Below, piece after piece: positions 46,138 through 55,306 of a stretch of 64,000 bases of DNA; the stretch's first letter is position 1; each line of letters starts with the position of its first letter. This DNA is from Rhodopseudomonas sp. P2A-2r (GTDB lineage Bacteria > Pseudomonadota > Alphaproteobacteria > Rhizobiales > Xanthobacteraceae), in contig NZ_CP110389.1 of the NCBI RefSeq assembly GCF_026015985.1, positions 3,380,001 to 3,444,000 of the forward strand. Direction: 5' to 3'. The position numbers were made by a program, and so were the translations under genes. The notes beneath the pieces were generated by a model that was not told where the DNA came from, searched no databases, and saw only the letters and a program-made list of their open reading frames with translations.

Positions 46138-46905
46138 TCAGCAGGTCGCCTTGCCGCAGCGGGCGATGCCGATCTTTTCCTTGAGGGCGTCGGCGCCGAC
46201 CGCGCCGATGACGACCTGCTTGCCGATCACGTAGCTCGGCGTGCCGTTCATGCCCATGGCTTCGGCGAGCTTGAAGTTTTCCTCGATGGTGGCGCGCACC
46301 TCGGGGCTGGTGAGATCCTTCTCCAGTTTCGTCATGTCGAGGCCCGCCTCCTTGGCCGCCGCCATGGCGCGGGCCTTGTCGGCCTGACCGCGGCCGCCGA
46401 GCAGCTTCTGGTGGAAGTCGAGGTACTTCTTGCCGGTGGGATCCTGCATGCGCACGGCGACGGCGACCTGCGCGGCTTCCACCGAACCCGGTCCGAGCAC
46501 CGGGAATTCCTTCAGCACCACCTTGAGCTTCGGATCGGCCTTCATGAGGTCGATCATGTCGGTCATCGCGCGTTTGCAGTAGCCGCAGTTGTAGTCGAAG
46601 AACTCGACGAAGGTGACGTCGCCGTCCTTGTTGCCGACGGTGACGCCGCGCGGCGAGTTGAAGATGATATTGGCATTGGAGGCAATCGCCGCCTGATGCT
46701 TCTCGGCCTCGGCGGTGGCCTGGCGCTTGGTCAGTTCGGCCGAGACTTCCTCGAGCACTTCAGGGTGGGTGATCAGGTAGTCCTTGATGATCTTCTGGAT
46801 CTCGCCGCGCTGGGCGTCGTTGAAGCTCTGCGCCGAGGCGACCGCGGGGATGCCGCAAAGCGCGAGGGCCACCGTAGCGGAGCGGAGAAAACGAAACGAC
46901 GGCAT
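46138..46905 (-). CDS. DsbA-family thioredoxin-fold protein (periplasmic)
   Basis: The 255-residue product has a signal peptide (MPSFRFLRSATVALALCGIP, cleaved after ASA). An N-terminal helical region (QRGEIQKIIKDYLITHPEVL) precedes a DsbA-type fold with active site FDYNCGYCKRAM and the cis-Pro loop GMNGTPSYVIGKQVV. This matches the Com1/ScsC-like group of disulphide oxidoreductases/isomerases. An extra C-terminal pair (CGKATC) is unusual and may be a second disulphide. The ATG at 46905 opens the signal peptide; the longer frame upstream is not protein-like. Confidence 0.92.
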   Translation of the reverse strand: MPSFRFLRSATVALALCGIPAVASAQSFNDAQRGEIQKIIKDYLITHPEVLEEVSAELTKRQATAEAEKHQAAIASNANIIFNSPRGVTVGNKDGDVTFVEFFDYNCGYCKRAMTDMIDLMKADPKLKVVLKEFPVLGPGSVEAAQVAVAVRMQDPTGKKYLDFHQKLLGGRGQADKARAMAAAKEAGLDMTKLEKDLTSPEVRATIEENFKLAEAMGMNGTPSYVIGKQVVIGAVGADALKEKIGIARCGKATC

Positions 46906-47173
46906 GGGCAAATGATCCTTTGGGAAAGGCTGGGCGGAAAACAGGTTGATCCGGGAAGCTGCATAGCATTTTCGCGGTGAATTACGCGTTATTTGTGGAG
47001 GCCGCAGCCGGCCTGCGGCCACAACTCGCCGTGATCGGCGAAATGGCTTCCACAGAGATCCCTTGTACTGCCGGCTTGGCCGGCATGGCGCCAGGCGCAC
47101 TCCAGTTCCCGGCCTTGGCGGCGTGCGGACCGGCGTCATCCGCACGCGCCGATGAAAAGGCCGATTCGTGCCG

Positions 47174-47650
47174 TCAGTTCTTTTTGGCCGGCGCGTAGAA
47201 GGTGGCGTCGACTTCGGCGATGTCGTCCTGGTCGAGCTTGCGGACTTCCAACACGGTGCGCGGCGGATAGGGGCCCTTGCCCCAGAGGTCTTCCTGCACC
47301 TTGTTGACAAGGGCGCGATAGCGCACGACGTCGGACACGTAGATGGTCAGGCGCACCGCGTCCTGCAGGGTGGCGCCCTCGGCCTCGGCGACCTGCTTCA
47401 TGTTGACGAACATCTGGCGGATGCGCGCTTCGTCGCCTTCGACCAGCTTGTTGGTCGCGGGATCGACGCCGCGCATGCCGCCGACGAAAATGAAGTCGCC
47501 GGCGCGGGCGCCGACGCTCCACGATCCGCTCGGCGTGATGCCGCCCTTGACCGGCGGAATGATCTTGACGGCCTCGGACTGCGCCGGTCCGGCGACGCAG
47601 ACCAGCAGGGTCGAGGAGACAACGGCAGCGATACGCAGGCAGGACAGCAT
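47174..47650 (-). CDS. Secreted RidA-family protein
   Basis: The 158-residue product carries a RidA/YjgF/Rid domain (GDFIFVGGMRGVDPATNKLV, then FVNMKQVAEAEGATLQDAVR, LTIYVSDVVRYRALVNKVQE) behind a signal peptide (MLSCLRIAAVVSSTLLVCVA, cleaved near QSEA). The Arg needed for imine/enamine deamination in archetypal RidA (in the PPRTVLEV segment) is kept. Export to the periplasm is unusual for this family, which mostly works in the cytoplasm. The ATG at 47650 has AGAGG before it. Confidence 0.85.
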   Translation of the reverse strand: MLSCLRIAAVVSSTLLVCVAGPAQSEAVKIIPPVKGGITPSGSWSVGARAGDFIFVGGMRGVDPATNKLVEGDEARIRQMFVNMKQVAEAEGATLQDAVRLTIYVSDVVRYRALVNKVQEDLWGKGPYPPRTVLEVRKLDQDDIAEVDATFYAPAKKN

Positions 47651-47736
47651 GACAACCTCTTTGGCGGGAATGACGCTCGATGTTGGGTCGAGCCGGGTGG
47701 ACGTGGATCGACGGGTGAGGGCGATGGCCATGGGGG

Positions 47737-48825
47737 TCAGGCTCTCGCGGGCGCGGCGTGGCTTCGCCGCTGCCAGAACGATGCGTCGCTGAAGCGTCGT
47801 TCCGACGCATACATCGCGCGCTGCGTGGTCAGGAAGGACGCGATGCCTTCGAGAAAGCGTCGCTCATAATCCTTGGCTTGGCTGTCGTTGCCGGCGAGAA
47901 GTCCGATCACGCTTTCCGCGGCCTGGATGCCGCTCCACAGCGCCGTGGCGAGGCCGTTGGCGCCGAGCGGATCGAGCGCGCTCGCGGCATCGCCGGCACG
48001 AATGATGCGGTGCTCGATCAGTCTAACCTGGGTTGCGGTGCTGGCCGGCGCGAAAATCAATGCGCCTGATGCCGTCGGATCGAGGCCGAGACTGTCGAGC
48101 CGTGCCGCGATCGCCTGGGTCTGCGACAGCAACGGACCCAGCAAGCCGGGATCCTTGCGCAGTCCCGGTGGCAGCAGATCGGAGTCGGTGAAGTAGCACA
48201 GCAGGCTGCGGCCGCCAGGCATCACGGTCATGTACCACCAGCCGTCGGCGACGGCCTCGACCAGCGTCGCCGCCACGGCATCCACGTCGTCATCGAGCGT
48301 GAGCACGCAGTAGCAGCCAACCAGCCTGTCGAGACGGCGGAGCGGGGTGTCGGGTCCGGCGGTCACAGCCGCCCGGCCGGTGCAATCGATGACATAGGCG
48401 GCGTCGATCGACCCGCCGTCGGCCAGCGCGATCGTCACCTCGGAAGGCTCTTGCGACAGTTGCCGCGCTTCGGTGCGCCGGCGCGCGATGCCGGCGGTGT
48501 CGAGCGTATCGGCCATACGTGCTTCCAGGCGCCGGCGGTCGATGTGCCAACCCGGCTGCTCGTCCTGATGCGACGCGTCGCGACGCAGCGCCGCGCTGCC
48601 CCACAGGGAGTAGCGTCCCTGACACGGCGTGGCCGTCTCGGCGTCGAGCAGATCCAGCCAGCCGAGGCGTTCGAGATACGGCGAGGCGCGAAACGACAGC
48701 GTCTCGCCGCGGCTGGCGACATCCGGCTCCGGCGCGACCAGCAGCGGACGAAGTCCGCGCTGGAGCAGCGTGCGGGCACAGGCCATGCCCGCCATGCCCG
48801 CGCCGAGGATAACGACGTCCGGCAT
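47737..48825 (-). CDS. LodB-type FAD-dependent modifying enzyme
   Basis: The 362-residue flavoprotein has a Rossmann FAD site (MPDVVILGAGMAGMACARTL), a second FAD motif (RIIRAGDAASALDPLGANGL) and the fold of tryptophan-halogenase/geranylgeranyl-reductase-like monooxygenases. It begins four bases after the LodA-like oxidase gene. In Marinomonas, LodB-type flavoproteins are required to make the cysteine-tryptophylquinone cofactor of LodA, and that role is inferred here from the pairing. It has no signal peptide, so it would act on its partner in the cytoplasm before export. Confidence 0.82.
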   Translation of the reverse strand: MPDVVILGAGMAGMACARTLLQRGLRPLLVAPEPDVASRGETLSFRASPYLERLGWLDLLDAETATPCQGRYSLWGSAALRRDASHQDEQPGWHIDRRRLEARMADTLDTAGIARRRTEARQLSQEPSEVTIALADGGSIDAAYVIDCTGRAAVTAGPDTPLRRLDRLVGCYCVLTLDDDVDAVAATLVEAVADGWWYMTVMPGGRSLLCYFTDSDLLPPGLRKDPGLLGPLLSQTQAIAARLDSLGLDPTASGALIFAPASTATQVRLIEHRIIRAGDAASALDPLGANGLATALWSGIQAAESVIGLLAGNDSQAKDYERRFLEGIASFLTTQRAMYASERRFSDASFWQRRSHAAPARA

Positions 48826-48829
48826 TCCG

Positions 48830-50794
48830 TTAGGTCGGCTTCTTGTCGGTTGCGAGCGACATCTTGCCGCGCTGCACCTCGACATAGATGTCCTTCGGCA
48901 CGCCCGGCAGATCGCCCGGTCCGGAGCGGCGCACCACGACGCCCATCTGTGTCCACAATTCGATCATGCGTCGCAGGCCGTCGGTGTAGCCGGCCTCCAC
49001 ATGCAGGCCGGTGCCGGCAGCGCCGCGCGACCACGCCACGCGGGCGTGGTAGAAGCGCATCCGGTCTTCCGGCGACAGGTCCTTGCGCAGCATCTGCGCG
49101 TAGAAGCCCTCCGGCAGCACGTCCACCGGCAGCAAGGCAGGCCACCACACGGGGGTCGGAAAGCCTTCCGCCGTCTGCACCGACTGACAGCTGAAGGCGT
49201 CGCCCTGCCACGGCACGCCCATCCAGCGCGTAAGGTCGCCCGGCGCCTGCGGTCCCACCGGCGCGACGTCGTCGCGTTTGGTTGGGTGCCCGGCGAAGAC
49301 GTTATGCGGGTTGAGCTGGAAGCCGACATCCTGGACCAGGGTCTTGCGCTTCGACAGCGCGATGCGGAACGGCAACGGCGTTTCAGTGGTGGAACGATAG
49401 AGCCCGGCATGGCGGATTGGCCATGTGATCTCGACGCCCGGATGGAATGCGCCGCCCGAACAGGCGTCCAGCGCCGCGCGGGTAAGAGCTTCCGGCCGCT
49501 GCGACAGCGGCAGGTCGTCGAGCTTGCCGATGGCATCGGCCGCGGCATCGTTGAAGTCGTTGGTGAACTCGCCCTTCGCCCAGCGCGCCAGCATCGCATA
49601 TTGGGTTGCGGTGAGCGTGAGCCAGCCGACCGGACTTCCCGGGAAGTTGACGCCGTCGCCGAGCATGGGTGGCAATGCGTTGGCGCGCTGGTCGCTGCCG
49701 CCGGGCTTGCGGAATGCCGCCAGGACCTTCTCGCGGGTCGGGCGCATCTGTTCGGAGGGATCGGCGAGCGTCTTCACCACCGAAGGATCGGTGAGGTCGT
49801 CGAGATCGCTCCAGGCCTTGCTGAGATAGGACGCCTGCGCGATCCACTGCATCAGGCCGGCGCGGCGCAGCACTGGAAGCACGTCCTGGCGGAACGACAC
49901 CGGACCGCTTGCCGGCTTGATGTGCCCCGATGCGATCATCGCTTCGCGTGCGGCGTCGTACAGGCTGACGATCGGCTCGATCTGGGGTGCGAATTTCGGA
50001 CCGCAGCAGACCACCCACGCCGACTCGCAGTCGATGTCGGCGCCGCCGATATTGACGCTGGCCTTGACCCAGCCGTCGCACCAGTCGTCGTGCCATCCGT
50101 CATTGTTGGTGAAATCGCGGACCGGATTTTGCGGCAGAGCGGTGTTGGATACGCCGTCGCCGGGAAACACCAGCAGGCGACCGGCATCGTCGGTGCGCAG
50201 ATGACCGAGCGTGACGGGAATCGTCTTCCAGAACCGGCCGGCAATGCGATAGGCTTGGTCGCGACCGTCGGCGTTCTTCGAGGCGCCATCGATCCGGACC
50301 TCGCCCGGATTGATGACCAGCATCTCTTCGCGCAGAGCGGGCTCGATATCGGCATTGCGTAGCGCGTTGGGAATGCCGGGCGCATCCGTGCCGCCGTCCA
50401 TCGCGTTGGAGTAGCCGTACCAGGCCGCCTTGCTGTTGGCGACGTGAACGCTCCAGCGCAGGCCGTCGGCTGCGCCGAGTTCGCGCACCACGCGGCCCTG
50501 ATCGTCGTAACCGTAGACGCGGAAGCGCTGTACTTGTTTCTTGACCCGGTTCGGTCCCTGCTTGAATCCGCCCTCGGGCTCGGTCATCAACCCCGGAACT
50601 TCGGGAGCGAGAAACCACTGGTCGCCGTTGCCGACGCGCGAAAATCCGATCGCCGGAAACACTGCGGCACGCACGATGCGCGCTCCGGCGGGCGCCGGCT
50701 CCTGCGCCTGCAGCGGCAATACGGCTGCCTTGAAAAGGGTCGGCGCGGCAAATCCGAATGCGGTGGCGGAGAGCAGGAAATCGCGACGCTTCAT
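48830..50794 (-). CDS. LodA/GoxA-family quinoprotein oxidase with Tat-like signal
   Basis: The 654-residue product belongs to the LodA-like family of cysteine-tryptophylquinone oxidases, which deaminate amino acids and release H2O2. Family features are RAAVFPAIGFSRVGNGDQWF, VKKQVQRFRVYGYDDQGRVV followed by VHVANSKAAWYGY, the acidic DWCDGWVKASVNIGG block and CESAWVVCCGPKFAP. The likely cofactor Cys is Cys536 (GDAFSCQS), crosslinked to a downstream Trp (550/551 or 588; I cannot decide by eye). The N-terminus (MKRRDFLLSATAFGFA) looks like a twin-arginine signal, fitting export of a folded, modified enzyme. The substrate amino acid is unknown. Confidence 0.85.
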   Translation of the reverse strand: MKRRDFLLSATAFGFAAPTLFKAAVLPLQAQEPAPAGARIVRAAVFPAIGFSRVGNGDQWFLAPEVPGLMTEPEGGFKQGPNRVKKQVQRFRVYGYDDQGRVVRELGAADGLRWSVHVANSKAAWYGYSNAMDGGTDAPGIPNALRNADIEPALREEMLVINPGEVRIDGASKNADGRDQAYRIAGRFWKTIPVTLGHLRTDDAGRLLVFPGDGVSNTALPQNPVRDFTNNDGWHDDWCDGWVKASVNIGGADIDCESAWVVCCGPKFAPQIEPIVSLYDAAREAMIASGHIKPASGPVSFRQDVLPVLRRAGLMQWIAQASYLSKAWSDLDDLTDPSVVKTLADPSEQMRPTREKVLAAFRKPGGSDQRANALPPMLGDGVNFPGSPVGWLTLTATQYAMLARWAKGEFTNDFNDAAADAIGKLDDLPLSQRPEALTRAALDACSGGAFHPGVEITWPIRHAGLYRSTTETPLPFRIALSKRKTLVQDVGFQLNPHNVFAGHPTKRDDVAPVGPQAPGDLTRWMGVPWQGDAFSCQSVQTAEGFPTPVWWPALLPVDVLPEGFYAQMLRKDLSPEDRMRFYHARVAWSRGAAGTGLHVEAGYTDGLRRMIELWTQMGVVVRRSGPGDLPGVPKDIYVEVQRGKMSLATDKKPT

Positions 50795-51039
50795 CGGTCA
50801 GTAACTCCAGTGCTGGATCGCTCGCCAACAGCGGCGATGCGCCGCAGCGACGGCTTCGCGCGCTGCGGTCCTCGGACCGAACTAACACTGGATCGATAAG
50901 CAAATGTGAATCGAGATGTGTGGCTGCGTCGTTGAGAGCATACGGCGCGATGCGTCGTTCCGCGACGACACGGTTCCATCGCGCGGAACACGATGTGCTC
51001 CGTCGACGACTCGGATGGAACAGCGGCTGCACGCGCCAT

Positions 51040-51066
51040 CCTGACGCGATTGCAAATCGCGTCAGG
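51040..51066. promoter_or_regulatory. Perfect 27-base palindrome
   Basis: CCTGACGCGATT, then GCA, then AATCGCGTCAGG forms a perfect 12-base inverted repeat. It lies 15 bases after the stop of the DapA-like gene and about 245 bases before the LodA-like gene. No T-run follows on either strand, so it may be an operator rather than a terminator. Confidence 0.6.
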
Positions 51067-51081
51067 TAGCGGCGTTCGACG

Positions 51082-51983
51082 TCAGGATGCGTCGAATGAC
51101 GCGTTGACCGTTGCCGCTTCCTCTGCCGTCAGCGGGGTCAGCGGCGGTCGCTGCCGCGTCCAGCTGTCGTGGCCGTATCGTTTGGCCAGCAGGGTTTTCA
51201 GCGACGCCATCTGAGCGAAGCGCGACACGGTGTTGCGCGCCGCGACGATCCGTTCCTGCGCGGCGGCGACCTGCGGCTGGCGGGCTTCGTCGGCGTAGCC
51301 GGCGAACACGGTGGCAAGATCCGACGCCACTAGGTTGGAGGTGGCCGTGATGCAGCCGGCGCCGCCCTTCGGCAGCAGCGACAGCATCAGCGGATCGGCG
51401 CCCACCAGCACCGAGAAGCCGGGGAAACGTTCGACGATGGCGCTCATGTTGGCGAAGTCGCCGGACGAATCCTTGATGCCGACCACGGTCTGCGGAAATT
51501 TTTCGCGCAGTCGGGCGATGACGTCGAGCGATAGCGGCACGCTCGACATTTGCGGGATGTGATACAGCACCACGCGCAGGCGGGGATCGTCGATACGCTC
51601 GATGATTTCCGAGTAGGCCGCCACGATGCCGTCATCGGACACGCCCTTGTAGTAGAACGGCGGCAGCATCACCACGGTCTGCACGCCCTGCGCCAGCGCG
51701 TGCTTGGTCAACTCCACGGTTTCCATGAAGGAGGCCACGCCGGTGCCCGGCAGCAGTTGCGACGGGGCGACGCCGGATTTCAGCACCGCCTCGAGCAGGT
51801 CCATGCGTTCGCGCGACGACAGCGAGTTCGCCTCACCGGTGGTGCCGAGCATGGCAATCCCGGTACAGCCATCGTCCAGCAGGCGCTTGCAGTGCGCCGC
51901 GAACAATGCGTGGTCCGGCGATAGGTCGGCGTTGAAGGGCGTCAGCGCGGCGCAGAACACGCCGGTCGGAAAGGGGCTGTCAT
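51082..51983 (-). CDS. DapA-family aldolase/lyase (dihydrodipicolinate synthase-like), possible frameshift at start
   Basis: This TIM-barrel Schiff-base lyase of about 295-300 residues has GVFCAALTPFNADLSPDHAL, the GTTGEANSLSSRERMDLLEA motif, the catalytic Tyr in VVLYHIPQMSSVPLS and the Schiff-base Lys in TVVGIKDSSGDF. Relatives cleave or dehydrate sugar acids or hydroxy-oxo acids. The first in-frame start is a GTG at 51960. An ATG at 51983 gives a better N-terminus (MTAPF...TGVF) if one base is missing near 51968-51973. It is transcribed after the SDR gene. The substrate is unknown. Confidence 0.88.
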
Positions 51984-52055
51984 GATGCTCGAACCTTGGC
52001 AGGAATGTTTCAGGATGCAGCGGTGTGGCTGCGGGCAGTCAGGGCAAGGCAGTCG

Positions 52056-52817
52056 TCACGGCATGATCTGTCCGCCGTTGACCTCGATGACCTGTCCGGT
52101 GATGTAGCTGCTCATGGTTTCGTCGGCGAGGAACTCATAGGCGCCGACGCAATCCTCGGGCGTGCCGATGCGGCCGAGCGGAATGCCCTGGCGCGCGCCT
52201 TCGAGCTGTTCGGCGGTCGAATAGCGCTGATGGAACGGCGTCATGATCACGCCGGGCGCCACTGCATTGGCGCGCGCGCCGAATGGCGCCAGTTCCTTGG
52301 CCAGGACGCGCGTCATGGTGCTGACGAAGCCCTTCGCCGATCCGTACAGTCCGGCGCCGCCGCCGCCGCCGTTGCGGGCGGCCACCGAGGTGGTGTTGAT
52401 GATGCAGCCGGAGCCCTGTTCGGTGAGGATCCTGGCGGCTTTGCGCGAGGCAAAGAACACCGATCCGATATTCAGATTGACGACGTCGTCATACTGCGCG
52501 TCGGTCGCGTCGGCGATGGCCGTGCGGCCGAACATGGCGCCGGCATTGTTGATGAGGACGTCGATCCGTCCCAGCCTGGCGTGCGCCTCGTCGATCACGC
52601 GCTCGCACTCGCGGCGGTCGGACACATCGCCGCGCAGCAGGTCGGCGCTGCCGCCGGCGGCGCGCACGTCGGCTGCGACTTCCTCGGCGCCGTCGGCATT
52701 GCCGTTGTAGTGCACGATGAGGCGGGCACCCAATGCCCCGAAACGCCGCGCCACCGCCGCGCCGATTCCCGAACTTGCACCAATAATGACGATCGCCTTG
52801 CCGTTCAGTCCGCTCAC
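52056..52817 (-). CDS. SDR-family oxidoreductase of the GntR-controlled locus
   Basis: The 253-residue classical SDR has the cofactor site IIGASSGIGAAVARRFGALG, LINNAGAMFG, Ser in NTTSVAARNGG and the catalytic YGSAK. The C-terminus SYITGQVIEVNGGQIMP is typical. I chose a GTG start at 52817 because GGGGAGG precedes it; an upstream start adds an unrelated leader. It is the first gene of an operon with the DapA-like gene and diverges from the GntR-type regulator across a spacer with a palindromic operator. Confidence 0.88.
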   Translation of the reverse strand: MSGLNGKAIVIIGASSGIGAAVARRFGALGARLIVHYNGNADGAEEVAADVRAAGGSADLLRGDVSDRRECERVIDEAHARLGRIDVLINNAGAMFGRTAIADATDAQYDDVVNLNIGSVFFASRKAARILTEQGSGCIINTTSVAARNGGGGGAGLYGSAKGFVSTMTRVLAKELAPFGARANAVAPGVIMTPFHQRYSTAEQLEGARQGIPLGRIGTPEDCVGAYEFLADETMSSYITGQVIEVNGGQIMP

Positions 52818-52876
52818 CCGTCGCGCCTCCCCGTGGCGCAAACCAGCTTGCACCTGGCGCTACGATCTACACCGCG

Positions 52877-52889
52877 TGACAAGTTGTCA
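52877..52889. promoter_or_regulatory. Candidate GntR/FadR-type operator
   Basis: TGACAAGTTGTCA is a perfect palindrome in the divergent spacer, 60 bases before the SDR gene. A half-site TTGACAAGTT recurs at the ATG of the regulator (52991). Size and spacing fit FadR-subfamily operators (TGGT/TTGT...ACAA/ACCA type). Confidence 0.65.
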
Positions 52890-52988
52890 ACATTGCTGCC
52901 GAAAACTGCCGGTGATGAAAAATCCTATGCATAATTGGTGTTTTATCAAATACTTGAGTGTGTCAGTCCGCGCGCTAGCCAAAATAAC

Positions 52989-53780
52989 ATGTTGACAAGT
53001 TCAGCCGCGCCTCACAATCCTTCGGTCATGATCGACAAATCAGCAGATCCGTCCGGCGTCCCGACACCGCCCGCAGCGCGCGCTGCAGGGTCGCTCGTCG
53101 ACAAGGTCTATGGCCAGCTGGTCCAGCGCATCGCCAGCGGCGAGTATCCGCCCGACCAGAAGCTGCCGGGCGAGCACGATCTCGCCAGCCTGCTCAACGT
53201 GTCGCGCCCTGTCGTCCGCGATGCGCTCAGCCGGTTGCGCGAAGAGGGGCTGATCTATTCCCGCCAAGGCTCGGGAAGCTTCGTGCATGCCCGCGCCGAA
53301 CACCGGCCGCTGGGGTTTGCGCGGGTCGAGACCATCGCCGATATCCAGCGCTGCTTCGAATTCCGCATCACCATGGAATCCGACGCGGCGCATTTTGCCG
53401 CCATGCGCCGCAACGAGGCCGGTCTGGAGAAGATGGTGGCGGCGCTGGCTTTGCTGAACGAGGCGACGCGCAAGCTGCGCCACCGCGAGGACGCGGATTT
53501 TTCCTTTCACCTTGCCGTCGCCGAAGCGGCGAACAACCACTATTTCTCGACCTCGTTGAATGCTCTCAAGGAGCACGTGGCGGTCGGCATGAAGCTGCAT
53601 GGGCTGTCGCTGGTCGGCGCGCCGTCCGGACTGGAACAGGTCTACGACGAGCACCGCGGCATCTATGAGGCGATCCGCGACCGCGACGCCGACGCGGCGC
53701 GCGCGGCCATGCGTCATCATCTGGAAAGCTCGCGCGATCGTCTGTTCGAAGGCCGCCTGCTGGATCTGTCGTTCCGATGA
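52989..53780 (+). CDS. GntR-family regulator (FadR/FCD subfamily)
   Basis: The 263-residue regulator has an N-terminal winged helix (VDKVYGQLVQRIASGEYPPD, then LPGEHDLASLLNVSRPVVRD and RLREEGLIYSRQGSGSFVH) and an all-helical FCD effector domain with metal-ligand residues (FSFHLAVAEAANNHYF, AAMRRNEAGLE). It overlaps the FAD oxidase gene by four bases and diverges from the SDR-DapA operon, so it probably controls both. The start at 52989 is likely; an internal ATG at 53028 is an alternative. Confidence 0.9.
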   Translation: MLTSSAAPHNPSVMIDKSADPSGVPTPPAARAAGSLVDKVYGQLVQRIASGEYPPDQKLPGEHDLASLLNVSRPVVRDALSRLREEGLIYSRQGSGSFVHARAEHRPLGFARVETIADIQRCFEFRITMESDAAHFAAMRRNEAGLEKMVAALALLNEATRKLRHREDADFSFHLAVAEAANNHYFSTSLNALKEHVAVGMKLHGLSLVGAPSGLEQVYDEHRGIYEAIRDRDADAARAAMRHHLESSRDRLFEGRLLDLSFR

Positions 53781-55255
53781 CGGCGGCGGGCGAGGCCATG
53801 TCGCGTAATCTGCCGCGCAGCATCGACGCGCCCGAACTGTTGCGTGAACTGGCGGCAATCGTCGGCGCCAGGCACGTGATCGGCCCGGACGGCGATCTCG
53901 ATCCCTATGTGGTCGACTGGCGCGGCCGCTATCGCGGTGCGGCACTCGCTGTCGTCAAGCCCGGCAACACCGCCGAGGTCTCGGCGGCGGTCAAGGCCTG
54001 CGCGGCGCGCTGCGTGGCGATCGTGCCGCAGGGCGGCAACACCGGCATGTGCGGCGCTGCGACGCCCGTCGGCGACGGTCCGATGATCGTGCTGCGGCTC
54101 GACCGCCTCAACCGCATTCGCGCCATCAGCCGGCTCGGCGACGCCATCGCGGTGGATGCCGGCTGCATCCTGGCGCAGGTGCAGGCGGCGGCAGAGGGTA
54201 TCGACCGGTTGTTTCCCCTCAGTCTCGGGGCCGAGGGTTCGTGCCAGATTGGCGGCAACCTCTCGACCAACGCCGGCGGCACCGCGGTGCTGCGTTATGG
54301 CACCACGCGCGAACTGACCCTGGGTCTGGAAGTGGTGCTGCCCAATGGCGACATCCTCGATGTGATGACCAGCCTGCGCAAGGACTCCACCAGCTTCGAT
54401 ACCAAGCAGCTGTTCATTGGCGCCGAGGGGACGCTGGGCATCATCACCGGCGCCGTGCTGAAACTGTTTCCAAGGCCGCGCCAGCGCGCGGTTGCATTTG
54501 CCAAGGCCGGCTCGATCGAGAGCGTGCTGGATCTGCTCGCCAGGGCGCGCGCCGCGCTCGGCGACCGCATCAATGCATTCGAACTGATGTCGCGCGGCCA
54601 GATCGAGGTGATCGCCGAGAACCTGCCCGACGTGACCATCCCGTTTGCGCTCGACGCGCCGTGGTATGTCCTGATCGAGATCGTCGACACGCTGGCCAGC
54701 AACGACCTCAATGCCGCGCTGGAGCAACTGCTTGCGGCGGCCTTTGACGACGACCTGCTGAGCGACGCGCTGATTGCCGCCAGCGAGACCCAGGCCGCCA
54801 CGTTCTGGAAGATCCGGCACAGCGTTTCCGAAGGAAGCAAGCGCGCCGGCTACGTCATCTCCCACGACAGCGCGGTGCCGCTCGAGCATCAGGCCACGTT
54901 CGTTACCCGGGTCGAGCAGCGCATCGCCGCGTTGCGACCCGATGCGCGGGTGGTGATGCACGGCCATGTCGGCGACGGCAACATCCACATTCTGGCGATC
55001 ATCCCCGGCGTCGCGCCTGACCAGCGAGACGCGCTGCAGGACACGGTGCGCGCCGTTAACGCCATCGTCGATGAGGAAACCAGCGTGCTGGGCGGCAGCA
55101 TCAGCGCCGAACACGGCATCGGCGTCGCCAACCGCGACCGGCTGGCACGTGTCACCTCGCCGGTCGAGATGGCGCTGCTGCGCAACGTCAAGCAACTGCT
55201 CGATCCCCACGACATCATGAATCCGGGCAAGGTTCTGGCGCCGCCAGCCGGCTAG
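53777..55255 (+). CDS. FAD-linked oxidase (D-2-hydroxyacid dehydrogenase, GlcD/Dld-like)
   Basis: The 492-residue flavoprotein has an N-terminal PCMH-type FAD-binding domain (AVVKPGNTAEVSAAVKACAA, VPQGGNTGMCGAATP, IGGNLSTNAGGTAVLRYG) and a C-terminal domain with the metal/active-site motif VMHGHVGDGNIHI and SAEHGIG. Relatives oxidise D-lactate, D-2-hydroxyglutarate or glycolate. Its ATG overlaps the GntR stop, and a TTT receptor follows 51 bases later. This suggests uptake and oxidation of a 2-hydroxy acid. Confidence 0.9.
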   Translation: MTAAGEAMSRNLPRSIDAPELLRELAAIVGARHVIGPDGDLDPYVVDWRGRYRGAALAVVKPGNTAEVSAAVKACAARCVAIVPQGGNTGMCGAATPVGDGPMIVLRLDRLNRIRAISRLGDAIAVDAGCILAQVQAAAEGIDRLFPLSLGAEGSCQIGGNLSTNAGGTAVLRYGTTRELTLGLEVVLPNGDILDVMTSLRKDSTSFDTKQLFIGAEGTLGIITGAVLKLFPRPRQRAVAFAKAGSIESVLDLLARARAALGDRINAFELMSRGQIEVIAENLPDVTIPFALDAPWYVLIEIVDTLASNDLNAALEQLLAAAFDDDLLSDALIAASETQAATFWKIRHSVSEGSKRAGYVISHDSAVPLEHQATFVTRVEQRIAALRPDARVVMHGHVGDGNIHILAIIPGVAPDQRDALQDTVRAVNAIVDEETSVLGGSISAEHGIGVANRDRLARVTSPVEMALLRNVKQLLDPHDIMNPGKVLAPPAG

Positions 55256-55306
55256 CGCTTGCGACACGAGACACAACGACAGAAAAAATCAAAACGAGGA
55301 AATACC

